Origin: an uncultured bacterium
Lineage (GTDB): Bacteria; Patescibacteriota; Minisyncoccia; Moranbacterales; GWC2-37-73
Length of the DNA stretch: 9,193 bases
Assembly: GCA_903866285.1 (NCBI GenBank)
Contig: CAIPMZ010000051.1
Span: 1-9,193, forward strand
Reading direction: 5' to 3'
In this document: in pieces, positions 1 to 5,215 of the stretch
How positions within the stretch are numbered: the first letter of the stretch is position 1
How the letters are laid out: the number at the start of each line of letters is the position of its first letter
Program-made: the position numbers and the translations under genes
Notes under the pieces: model-generated
The model's input: the letters and a program-made list of their open reading frames with translations, nothing else
The model's database searches: none
What the model was told of the DNA's origin: nothing

Positions 1-111
1 GGCCAGCATCTGGAAAAAGGTATTGCTTAGTAATCCTAGTCAAATTGAAGCTATCTATGGAATCGGATTAAGTGATCTGATCAATAAAAATTTGAATGGT
101 GCAAACCAAGC
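1..111 (+). other. Non-RecA sequence abutting the recA 3' part; possible intron or intein end
   Basis: This stretch directly adjoins RecA coding sequence but does not encode RecA in any frame. Frame 2 is open from position 2 to the TAG at 140-142 (46 codons, containing SNPSQIEAIYGIGLSDLI) and runs out of frame into the recA exon. I do not recognise it. The last upstream base before recognisable RecA is the G at 110. If the C at 111 completes a CGC arginine codon, the expected RR-I-A-Q-I reading is restored, as would happen at the 3' splice site of a group I intron, which ends in G. The intein signature His-Asn before Cys, Ser or Thr is absent. The window edge hides the rest of the element, so intron, intein with an error, and rearrangement all remain open. 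Confidence 0.4.
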
Positions 112-429
112 ATTGCTCAAATTAAAAAAGGTGAAGACGTAGTGGGCAATCGCGTGAAAGTTAAAATTGTAAAAAATAAAGTAGCTCCGCCATTCAAGAC
201 TGCTGAATTCGATATCATGTATAACGAAGGAATTTCCTTAGCCGGAGATCTCTTGGATGCAGGGGTAAAATTTGAAGTGGTTAAGAAATCTGGTAATTCA
301 CTTTCTTACGGCGAGATTAAACTTGGAGCTGGTCGCGAAAGCGCCAAGGCATTCCTACGAGAAGATAAAAAAACCGCCGACAAAATTTTTAAAGAAATTG
401 CGGCCAAAGCAAAGATCGTGGCTTTGTAA
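112..429 (+). CDS. recA: RecA recombinase, C-terminal part (interrupted or partial)
   Basis: This is the C-terminal end of RecA, the ATP-dependent strand-exchange protein of homologous recombination and trigger of the SOS response. The reading IAQIKKGEDVVGNRVKVKIVKN, followed by KVAPPF and AEFDIMYNEGIS, is the segment after the L2 loop. GDLLDAGVKF and a short C-terminal domain follow, and the protein ends at the TAA at 427-429 without the long acidic tail of E. coli RecA. The Walker A and B motifs would lie upstream of this window. RecA homology starts abruptly at about 112, where a conserved (D)IRR should precede it. In-frame stops lie at 28-33, 37-39 and 85-87, so the upstream DNA cannot be RecA in this frame. 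An initiation codon GTG at 142 exists but lies inside conserved core sequence and is not a credible natural start. A terminator follows at 466-504. Identity is certain; the state of the gene is not. Confidence 0.93.
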   Translation: MAQIKKGEDVVGNRVKVKIVKNKVAPPFKTAEFDIMYNEGISLAGDLLDAGVKFEVVKKSGNSLSYGEIKLGAGRESAKAFLREDKKTADKIFKEIAAKAKIVAL

Positions 430-465
430 AATAGCTTAAAGAGCAAGGTGAGCGGGTTACACATT

Positions 466-504
466 AAAAGATGATTCCTAGATATAGTTGGAATCATCTT
501 TTTT
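466..504 (+). terminator. Rho-independent terminator after recA
   Basis: A 13-bp perfect stem (AAAAGATGATTCC pairing with GGAATCATCTTTT) surrounds an 11-nt loop and ends in a run of six T. It lies 37 nt after the recA stop codon. The A-rich 5' arm means it could also act weakly on the other strand. Confidence 0.85.
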
Positions 505-552
505 AATAACAAAAATTAGGGTACAATACCAGCTTAACTTAACTTATTCTAA

Positions 553-594
553 GCATAGGGACTAAGTCCCCAATAGGGGACTTAGTCCCTATGC
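553..594. repeat. Perfect inverted repeat, 19-bp arms, 4-nt loop
   Basis: The left arm GCATAGGGACTAAGTCCCC (553-571) and right arm GGGGACTTAGTCCCTATGC (576-594) are perfect reverse complements around AATA. Each arm is itself nearly palindromic (GGGACT-A-AGTCCC), so the element can fold as one long hairpin or as two short ones. No T-tract follows, so it is not an ordinary terminator. It is markedly more G+C-rich than the surrounding AT-rich DNA. It could be a REP/MITE-like dispersed element or a protein-binding or recombination site. Confidence 0.85.
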
Positions 595-651
595 GTGAAG
601 TAGTACTAGTTTAGTTAATTTGGTATGCCAATTCGGGTGTAAAAATTAGGG

Positions 652-680
652 TTGACCGCTTTTATTAAATAGTGTAAAAT
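652..680 (+). promoter_or_regulatory. Sigma70-type promoter for the SipW/TasA-like cluster
   Basis: A -35 box TTGACC (652-657) and a -10 box TAAAAT (675-680) are separated by exactly 17 nt, giving an expected start site near 687. The next plus-strand gene starts at 893, so the predicted leader is about 205 nt and contains a dyad and two hairpins. The 12-mer AAAAATTAGGGT ends at the -35 box (641-652) and also occurs at 511-522. Confidence 0.65.
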
Positions 681-708
681 GAAGTATACTTTTGATATAG
701 GTTAGGGC

Positions 709-727
709 GTTAATTAAATTAATTAAC
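709..727. promoter_or_regulatory. Operator-like dyad in the leader
   Basis: A perfect 9-bp inverted repeat, GTTAATTAA-A-TTAATTAAC, centred on 718, lies about 20-40 nt downstream of the predicted start site. The size and symmetry suit a dimeric repressor site. Pure AT composition makes chance symmetry easier, so this is only a candidate. Confidence 0.35.
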
Positions 728-768
728 CAATCAACAAAAAAATTGTGCGGTTTTTTTTGTTTTATTGG
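727..768 (+). promoter_or_regulatory. Leader hairpin with A/T-tract arms
   Basis: CCAAT (727-731) pairs with ATTGG (764-768), and AACAAAAAAA (733-742) pairs with the T-rich arm 752-761, enclosing a loop that includes TTGTGCGG. It lies inside the predicted leader of the TasA-like gene. It could be part of an attenuation switch, or merely an AT-rich fold. Confidence 0.4.
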
Positions 769-834
769 GCTAAAATAAAAAAATACAAAAATAAAAAAGT
801 TACATCATTATTAGCAGTTATTTATTTAAAGGTA

Positions 835-864
835 AATCCACCATTTGGCGGATTCGTTTTTTTT
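835..864 (+). terminator. Terminator-like hairpin (attenuator) before the TasA-like gene
   Basis: AATCCACC (835-842) pairs with GGCGGATT (847-854) with one A/C mismatch and a 4-nt loop, followed by CG and eight T (857-864). It lies 28 nt before the ATG at 893 and well downstream of the promoter at 652-680. A transcript from that promoter must read through it to express the gene cluster. Alternatively it ends a separate ~180-nt RNA. Confidence 0.55.
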
Positions 865-892
865 CTTTTTAATTATTATATTTTTTATACAT

Positions 893-1498
893 ATGAATAA
901 AAAAGTTTGGTATTCAATAATTGTGATTGGCGTGGTGGCAAGTTTGGCCATTGGCGGAACTTATGCTTATTTTACTGCAACTCGAACAACCAGTGCTAAT
1001 AAGTTTACTGCGGGGACCTTAGATCTTAATGTGGCTGCAAGTACTGGGGAGCTTACTCCCTTTGTGATTGAAAATATGGGGGAGGGAACGAATATTAGTG
1101 GAACAAAGACTTGGACTATTAAAAATACCGGTTCTTTGCCGGGACGCTTGCTTTTAAATTTACAAAACGTAGTTAATTCTGAAAATGGTTGCAATGACCA
1201 AGAGAAGATTGCTGATCCAACTTGTGATGCGACTGGTAAGGAGGGTGACCTCGGCAAAGTGGTGAATCTGAAAATTAAGCTTGGTGACGCAGATAAGGTA
1301 AATTCAACGCTGGCAGCTGACCAACAAGCAAAGATTGGAACTGACTGGGCAGCTTTGGAACCAATCATCTTACAACCGAGTGAGCAAAAAACGGTAACTG
1401 CTTATTGGACAACCGATGAGAGTTCATATGGAAATGAAATTCAAAGTGATGCTGTTCAATTTGATATTAACTTTCGCTTGATTCAATTAATTAAATAA
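893..1498 (+). CDS. TasA/camelysin-like secreted protein with SipW-dependent-type signal peptide
   Basis: A 201-aa exported protein. Residues 1-25 are a signal sequence: MNKK, then a hydrophobic stretch, then IGGTYAYF. NKFTAGTLDLNV follows at residues 36-47. This GGTxAxF...FxAGTLDL pattern is the hallmark of SipW-processed proteins (TasA, camelysin); cleavage after Ala25 is likely. The rest resembles the TasA-type beta-sandwich, with GTKTWTIKNTGSLPGRLLLNL near residues 75-95 and QPSEQKTVTAYW near the C-terminus. Two cysteines (in NGCND and PTCDA) could form a disulfide. In Firmicutes such proteins form biofilm fibres or act as surface metalloproteases; no metal-binding HExxH is seen here. A TTG 48 nt upstream would add a poly-Phe extension encoded by the terminator T-tract, so ATG 893 is preferred. 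A SipW-type peptidase gene follows directly. Confidence 0.85.
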   Translation: MNKKVWYSIIVIGVVASLAIGGTYAYFTATRTTSANKFTAGTLDLNVAASTGELTPFVIENMGEGTNISGTKTWTIKNTGSLPGRLLLNLQNVVNSENGCNDQEKIADPTCDATGKEGDLGKVVNLKIKLGDADKVNSTLAADQQAKIGTDWAALEPIILQPSEQKTVTAYWTTDESSYGNEIQSDAVQFDINFRLIQLIK

Positions 1499-1563
1499 GG
1501 GTTAATGGGGGTAAGTTTTTTCGCGCGAGCTTCCTGCATAAATAAAGCAAACAAAAGAAAGAA

Positions 1564-1593
1564 ACATAGGGCAACCCTGGCGTTGTCTTATGT
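1564..1593 (+). promoter_or_regulatory. Intergenic hairpin overlapping the possible upstream start of sipW
   Basis: ACATAGGGCAAC (1564-1575) pairs with GTTGTCTTATGT (1582-1593) over 12 bp including two G-U pairs, with a 6-nt loop. The 3' arm contains the ATG at 1590. No T-tract follows, so this is more likely an mRNA processing, stability or translation-control hairpin than a terminator. It may lower peptidase expression relative to the substrate gene upstream. Confidence 0.5.
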
Positions 1594-1607
1594 TTATAAA
1601 AAATAAA

Positions 1608-2111
1608 ATGAAAGTGCTTAAAATTATTTTTAGTGGTTTAAAGCTTCTTATTATACTTAGTATTTTACCGTTAGTAGCTTTCGCGATTAGTTCGCATTTT
1701 AATGGGCTGGGTAGCTATCGTCCATTTCTAGTGCAATCTGGTTCGATGGAGCCAGCTATTATGACGGGAGATATTATTGTGATTCAACGTAAGGATACCT
1801 ATGCGATTAATGAGGCGGTGACTTTTAGGAGTGATAATGATAAGTTGGTTACCCATCGGATCGTAGACGTGCAGCTAGGTTCGAATAAGCAGTACGTTAC
1901 CAAGGGGGATGCTAACCGAACTGAGGACAAAGCTATTATTTCAGATAGTCAAATCGTAGGAAAAGTTTTTCTAGTTTTACCAAAGCTGGGTTACTTCGTA
2001 GCCTTTGCTCAATCCAGGCGAGGTTTAATTTTTCTGTTAATCATCCCAGCGGTAGTTTTAATTTTAGATGAAATTTTGAAAATCAAGAAAAATGTCAAAA
2101 ACAGGGATTAG
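1608..2111 (+). CDS. sipW: SipW-type (ER-type) signal peptidase I, copy 1
   Basis: A membrane serine protease of the S26B class, which removes signal peptides from exported proteins and uses a Ser/His pair instead of the Ser/Lys pair of LepB. Counted from ATG 1608 (167 aa), the sequence shows an N-terminal membrane segment (about residues 4-27), the box-B motif QSGSMEP with catalytic Ser46, GDIIVI, the THRIVDV motif with catalytic His83, and the TKGDAN motif with Asp101. A second membrane segment (GLIFLLIIPAVVLIL) and a basic tail follow. An ATG at 1590 would add MFIKNK, but it is buried in a hairpin; the A-rich tract before 1608 matches other starts in the window. The gene sits between two TasA-like genes, which implies that these are its substrates. 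Its 3' end overlaps the next gene by 20 nt, suggesting coupled translation. Confidence 0.9.
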   Translation: MKVLKIIFSGLKLLIILSILPLVAFAISSHFNGLGSYRPFLVQSGSMEPAIMTGDIIVIQRKDTYAINEAVTFRSDNDKLVTHRIVDVQLGSNKQYVTKGDANRTEDKAIISDSQIVGKVFLVLPKLGYFVAFAQSRRGLIFLLIIPAVVLILDEILKIKKNVKNRD

Positions 2112-2676
2112 GAAAGTAGCAATTTTTTTAATGCTATTTTATATTTTTTTGAATCAGACCGGGTATACGACCGCGGATATTTTTGCCGAGAGAATTGTCA
2201 GGCAAAATAAATTTTCCGCCACCACGCTTGATTTTTCTACAAGAAACTCCTTTAATAATGCCTCAGCCAGTAGTCTTTTTCGAACTTTGGGTCTAGCGTC
2301 CGGAGGCTTTGATCTTGGGGCGCTTAAATTAAAATTAGAAACTAAGGGTAAAACTAAATATCAATTGAGTTTCGAGAGAACTAACGGTGACGAGGTTTTT
2401 TGCAGTCGCTTAACAGTTAAAGTTTTAGATAGCCAACTGCATGAATTTTATCAAGGTCCGCTCGTTAAACTTGCGCTAAATGAAACGGTGGCGAACGTAG
2501 CTGATGCTCAGAACTTTATTTTTTTTATTGGACTTGACGAGCAAGCAGCCGAACTGAAAAATAAGATTTGTGAGTTTAACTTTAAATTTAAAACTTATCG
2601 TGAGAGTCCAACTGAAAAAGGGGGGATTTTTGCGCAACGCTTGATTGGTAATGTTGTTTCGAGTGGCAGTTGGTAA
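2092..2676 (+). CDS. Second, divergent TasA-like exported protein
   Basis: A 194-aa protein of uncertain family. Residues 1-28 form a signal sequence (basic MSKTGIRK, hydrophobic core, then QTGYTTADIF). NKFSATTLDFSTR follows and aligns well with NKFTAGTLDLNV of the TasA-like protein at 893-1498. This shared block after the signal peptide supports a SipW-dependent exported protein. Downstream, FDLGALKLKLETKGKTKYQLSFE has the alternating pattern of beta strands. Two cysteines (in VFCSRL and NKICEF) could form a disulfide. The tail VVSSGSW is not recognised. The start overlaps the end of sipW copy 1 by 20 nt, which suggests translational coupling. It may be a minor subunit or anchor, like TapA beside TasA in Bacillus, but this is inference from context and not sequence similarity to TapA. 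Confidence 0.65.
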   Translation: MSKTGIRKVAIFLMLFYIFLNQTGYTTADIFAERIVRQNKFSATTLDFSTRNSFNNASASSLFRTLGLASGGFDLGALKLKLETKGKTKYQLSFERTNGDEVFCSRLTVKVLDSQLHEFYQGPLVKLALNETVANVADAQNFIFFIGLDEQAAELKNKICEFNFKFKTYRESPTEKGGIFAQRLIGNVVSSGSW

Positions 2677-2686
2677 ATTCGGGAAA

Positions 2687-2711
2687 AAAGCCTATACTGA
2701 ATTTAGGCTTT
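2687..2711 (+). terminator. Weak terminator or processing hairpin between the two modules
   Basis: AAAGCCTA (2687-2694) pairs perfectly with TAGGCTTT (2704-2711) around a 9-nt loop, 10 nt after the stop codon of the second TasA-like gene. The T-tract is only three T, so termination would be partial. It may reduce expression of the peptidase gene that starts 17 nt later. Confidence 0.45.
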
Positions 2712-2727
2712 GTAAAAAAATAAAAAT

Positions 2728-3264
2728 ATGTTACACGAGCGGATAGAAAAATATTTAAATTCTCGCTGGTATGCTTTTTTTCTGCCTTTTTATTGTATTT
2801 TTGTTATTTTGATAATTATTTTTTCGGCCGATATTCCTGGACCATTTCACAGTTTAACTAATAATATTTCAGATTCAATGGATCCAGTTATTAACCGGAA
2901 TAGTTTGACTATTGTTAAAAGTGTTTCAGCGTATAAGGTGGCTGATATTATCGCTTATTATAGCTTAGTTGCTGGTCGAACTGAGCTTATTACGCATCGA
3001 ATCGTTAGTATTGGCGGTAATGTTTACACCACAAAGGGTGACGCGAATGAAGTTGCTGATCGTGAGTTAGTTCCTCCAAGGCTGGTTATGGGAAAAGTGA
3101 TTTTAATTATTCCCTTTCTGGGGCTATTTATTTCAATAGTGAAGAGCTTCTGGGGGACTTGGCTTTTTATTATCCTGCCAGCTTTGCTAATTATTTCTTT
3201 TGAGGGAATTCGGATTATTTTGGAGTTGGAGAAAAAGACTCATAATGAAAAAGCTCAAGTTTAG
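2728..3264 (+). CDS. sipW: SipW-type (ER-type) signal peptidase I, copy 2
   Basis: A second S26B-class membrane signal peptidase (178 aa), related to but clearly diverged from copy 1. Catalytic motifs are present: SDSMDPVI with Ser50, THRIVSI with His90, and TKGDAN with Asp105. The box after the serine, usually GDIVxx, has become RNSLTIVK. One membrane segment lies near residues 15-34, and a second (WGTWLFIILPALLIISF) lies near the C-terminus. It lies 51 nt after the second TasA-like gene. The parallel order substrate-peptidase-substrate-peptidase suggests each peptidase may be matched to its upstream neighbour. No Shine-Dalgarno is visible; an A-rich tract precedes the ATG. A different promoter (3268-3295) serves the next gene, so this is probably the last gene of the unit, although no clear terminator follows. 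Confidence 0.87.
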   Translation: MLHERIEKYLNSRWYAFFLPFYCIFVILIIIFSADIPGPFHSLTNNISDSMDPVINRNSLTIVKSVSAYKVADIIAYYSLVAGRTELITHRIVSIGGNVYTTKGDANEVADRELVPPRLVMGKVILIIPFLGLFISIVKSFWGTWLFIILPALLIISFEGIRIILELEKKTHNEKAQV

Positions 3265-3267
3265 GTA

Positions 3268-3295
3268 TTCACGGTTAGCTAAAAAATGTTATAAT
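3268..3295 (+). promoter_or_regulatory. Extended -10 promoter for the RDD gene
   Basis: The consensus -10 box TATAAT (3290-3295) is preceded by TG at 3287-3288, the extended -10 arrangement. A plausible -35 box TTCACG (3268-3273) lies 16 nt upstream. Transcription would begin near 3302, giving a leader of about 30 nt before ATG 3331. Confidence 0.65.
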
Positions 3296-3330
3296 TAAAG
3301 TAAAGGGGACTAATCTTTTAAAATAAAAAA

Positions 3331-4071
3331 ATGGAAGAACAACGAACAGCTTCTCCGTTTGGGGTTGCGCAAGCGACTAATGGAGATGAGTTAGTGGGTG
3401 GTGTGGTTCAACAGGAAGTGGAGACTACCGAAGTTAGTGAGTTAAATGCGACTGAACAGCTTCAGCAAATTGTACAAGCCGGGGAAGCACAAAGTGAAAG
3501 TCAACCGGTGCAAGTTCAAGTTGAATATGCGGGTTTTTGGGTACGATATGCAGCACTTTTTGTGGATAGTTTAGTTTTAGTTATCCCTTCTTTGATAATT
3601 AGAATGCTTTTGGGTGGAATAGCTGGTTCAATATTACAGTACGTTATAACATTGACCTATGCTATTTATATGTTGAATAAACATCAGGCAACGTTAGGTA
3701 AAATGGCAGTCGGCATCAAAGTGGTTTCAACTAATGGTGAGAAAGTAGTTCTTGGAAAATTAGCTTTAAGAGAAATTATCGGAAAATTTTTGGATATGAT
3801 TACGCTTGGCATAGGTTATTTGATGGTTATTGTCACCAAGCAAAAACAAACCTTGCACGATAAAATAGCTAATACGATTGTGGTTTACGATCCTGCTAGA
3901 AAGAGGCGTCCATGGCTAACTACTTTGGGCATAGTTTTTTTCTTGCTGATCCCGATAATTGGCGGTATTGCAGCAGTGGTTATCGTTTCTACGAGTAATG
4001 CAAGAACTAAAGTATTAGAAGCTCAAAATAGAGCTATCGAAGCCCAATTAAAAAATGATGCTTTGCAATAG
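3331..4071 (+). CDS. RDD-family membrane protein with prepilin-like C-terminal segment
   Basis: A 246-aa integral membrane protein. Residues 1-65 are a hydrophilic, Glu/Gln/Val-rich, probably disordered region. The RDD domain spans about 66-186: YAGFWVRYAALFVDS (conserved Arg72 and Asp79), two hydrophobic helices to about residue 113, then TLGKMAVGIKVVSTNG, another helix (DMITLGIGYLMVIV) and TLHDKIANTIVV. All are typical of RDD proteins, whose function is mostly unknown; some are linked to ion or small-molecule transport. The unusual part is residues 195-246: after KRRPW comes LIPIIGGIAAVVIVSTSNARTK and a Glu/Gln-rich amphipathic tail, which resembles the N-terminal helix of type IV prepilins but sits at the C-terminus. 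It has its own promoter and follows the SipW cluster on the same strand; a functional link is possible but not shown. Confidence 0.83.
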   Translation: MEEQRTASPFGVAQATNGDELVGGVVQQEVETTEVSELNATEQLQQIVQAGEAQSESQPVQVQVEYAGFWVRYAALFVDSLVLVIPSLIIRMLLGGIAGSILQYVITLTYAIYMLNKHQATLGKMAVGIKVVSTNGEKVVLGKLALREIIGKFLDMITLGIGYLMVIVTKQKQTLHDKIANTIVVYDPARKRRPWLTTLGIVFFLLIPIIGGIAAVVIVSTSNARTKVLEAQNRAIEAQLKNDALQ

Positions 4072-4148
4072 AAAAGTTTTGAAATTAATGAGGAATAAAA
4101 AACATGCAAAAAATTAAGATAAAGTGAGGCTAGTTTTTTTGGAAAACA

Positions 4149-4180
4149 AAAACACGACCATTGCTGGTCGTGTTTTTTTA
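4149..4180. terminator. Bidirectional terminator between the convergent RDD gene and efp
   Basis: A 12-bp perfect stem (AAAACACGACCA, 4149-4160, with TGGTCGTGTTTT, 4165-4176) closes a TTGC loop. T residues follow on the plus strand, and an A-rich flank (4144-4152) supplies a T-tract on the minus strand. It is placed to end both the plus-strand RDD transcript and the minus-strand rpsF-ssb-rpsR-efp transcript. Confidence 0.9.
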
Positions 4181-4231
4181 TCCATATTTTTTCTAAGAAG
4201 CTAAAAAGCTAATGCCTAATAAGCTAGTTTC

Positions 4232-4789
4232 TTATGCCCTGGAAACATATTCTCCTTTTTCGGTGTTGATGATGAGTTTGTCTCCTTCGTTGATGAAAAG
4301 TGGAGTTGAAACTTTCAAGCCAGTTTCCATGACGACAACTTTACCGCCAGTCCCGGAGGTATCACCCTTGATTCCTGGAGGAGCTTCAACGACAGTTAAG
4401 GTTACCTTAATAGGAAGCTCAATGTTAACAGGGATATCGTTAAAATTAAGCACAGTTACTTCAGTTCCTTCAAGCAAATAAAGAGGTGCGTTGCCAATGG
4501 TTTCTTTTGAAAGGGAAAACTGATCATAAGAAGCCATATCCATAAAAACAAAACCATCTTGCTCAGCGTAAAGATATTGAGCTTTTGATTTTGACATATC
4601 CGCTTCATCGGCTTTGTCGCTACCGTTGAAAGTTTTTTCCAAAACACTTCCGTTGAGCAAATTTTTAAGCTTAGTGCGAAGCACCGCTCCGGCGCGTCCG
4701 GTTTTAGAATGTTCCGCCGAGAGAACAACGTAAGGCTGATCTTCCCAGAGAATATTTTTCCCGCATTTGATATCACTTAGTCCTAACAT
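4232..4789 (-). CDS. efp: Translation elongation factor P
   Basis: EF-P (185 aa, full length) binds the ribosome between the P and E sites and relieves stalling at consecutive prolines. Visible are the N-terminal KOW-like domain (residues 1-65, with AGAVLRTKLKNLLNG), the central OB domain, and the C-terminal OB domain with LPIKVTLTVVEAPPGIKGDT and GLKVSTPLFINEGDKLIINTEKGEY, the family signature. The loop that carries the modified residue reads KTGRAGA, with Arg32 where E. coli has the lysylated Lys34. In proteobacteria with Arg here (for example Pseudomonas, SGRNAA), EarP rhamnosylates this residue; no earP is present in this window. It is the last gene of the minus-strand operon, 109 nt after rpsR, and ends before the terminator at 4149-4180. 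The ATG is preceded by an AT tract without a Shine-Dalgarno. Confidence 0.97.
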   Translation of the reverse strand: MLGLSDIKCGKNILWEDQPYVVLSAEHSKTGRAGAVLRTKLKNLLNGSVLEKTFNGSDKADEADMSKSKAQYLYAEQDGFVFMDMASYDQFSLSKETIGNAPLYLLEGTEVTVLNFNDIPVNIELPIKVTLTVVEAPPGIKGDTSGTGGKVVVMETGLKVSTPLFINEGDKLIINTEKGEYVSRA

Positions 4790-4799
4790 ATTTTAGTTA

Positions 4800-4895
4800 T
4801 AAAGTTTGTAAAGTTTATAAAGTTTATAAAGAAGATGCACAGATGCAAATTCAAAAACTTTAAGAACTTTATAACTTTAGGAACTTTAAAAACTT
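4800..4895. repeat. Imperfect inverted repeat built from AAAGTTTATAAAG words
   Basis: The spacer between rpsR and efp is almost entirely repeat. The left part (about 4800-4832) has tandem units of AAAGTTTATA, and the right part (about 4855-4894) has the reverse-complement words AACTTTA/AACTTTATA. The two halves can pair imperfectly around a centre containing GATGCACAGATGC. The layout matches the other two spacers of this operon but the words are different. The same word family reappears after uvrB at about 8930-8955. Confidence 0.7.
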
Positions 4896-4898
4896 ATT

Positions 4899-5105
4899 TT
4901 ATTTAACGACAAACGGTGCTAGGGCCATAACGCGAGCGCGTTTAATAGCTTGCGCGAGGGTGCGTTGATGCTTAGTACAAGTTCCATGTCTCTTGGGAGG
5001 ATAAATCTTTCCTTGAGAATTCATAAAACGACGAATTAGATAAGCATCCTTGTAATCAATCTTGTCCATCTTTTGATCACAGAAATAGCATGATTTTTTT
5101 TCCAT
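4899..5105 (-). CDS. rpsR: 30S ribosomal protein bS18
   Basis: bS18 (68 aa) binds the platform of the 30S subunit as a partner of bS6. The signature YKDAYLIRRFMNSQGKIYPPKRHGTCTKHQRTLAQAIKRARVMALAPF is present. Cys6, Cys9, Cys43 and His46 form a CxxC...CxxH set, so this is the zinc-binding (C+) form of the protein; many bacteria carry the C- form lacking these residues. It is the third gene of the rpsF-ssb-rpsR-efp operon, 110 nt after ssb. A long inverted repeat occupies that spacer, and no Shine-Dalgarno is seen before the ATG. Confidence 0.96.
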   Translation of the reverse strand: MEKKSCYFCDQKMDKIDYKDAYLIRRFMNSQGKIYPPKRHGTCTKHQRTLAQAIKRARVMALAPFVVK

Positions 5106-5113
5106 AAATATTC

Positions 5114-5210
5114 TACCGATGCGAAACTACGAAACGTACACGAATCTACGAAATATTTCTCTGTATTTGTTTGTAGATTCGAATGTGATTCGTAGTTTCG
5201 AATCGCGTTA
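5114..5210. repeat. 97-nt hairpin-forming repeat, copy A (rpsR-ssb spacer)
   Basis: It begins TACCGATGCGAAACTACGAA and ends in AGTTTCGAATCGCGTTA. It matches copy B (5711-5807) nearly base for base except in the centre, at identical length. The two halves are imperfect reverse complements (GCGAAACTACGAA and CGAATCTACGAA on the left; TGTAGATTCG and TTCGTAGTTTCG on the right), so the element can form a long stem. It ends 5 nt before the ssb stop codon. Confidence 0.93.
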
Positions 5211-5215
5211 GTTAA

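Noticed and set aside
1..110. Intein ending at the recA junction
   Set aside because: No His-Asn before Cys/Ser/Thr at the junction, and stop codons interrupt the recA frame upstream.
687..865. 6S RNA between the promoter and the leader terminator
   Set aside because: The length is near 180 nt, but the sequence is extremely AT-rich and does not show the long closing stem with a central bubble.
845..892. Upstream TTG start extending the TasA-like protein by 16 residues (MADSFFFFLIII...)
   Set aside because: The extension is encoded by the hairpin and T-tract of the leader terminator; ATG 893 gives a standard signal peptide.
967..1368. 133-codon minus-strand open frame
   Set aside because: It is the antisense shadow of the TasA-like gene and resembles no family.
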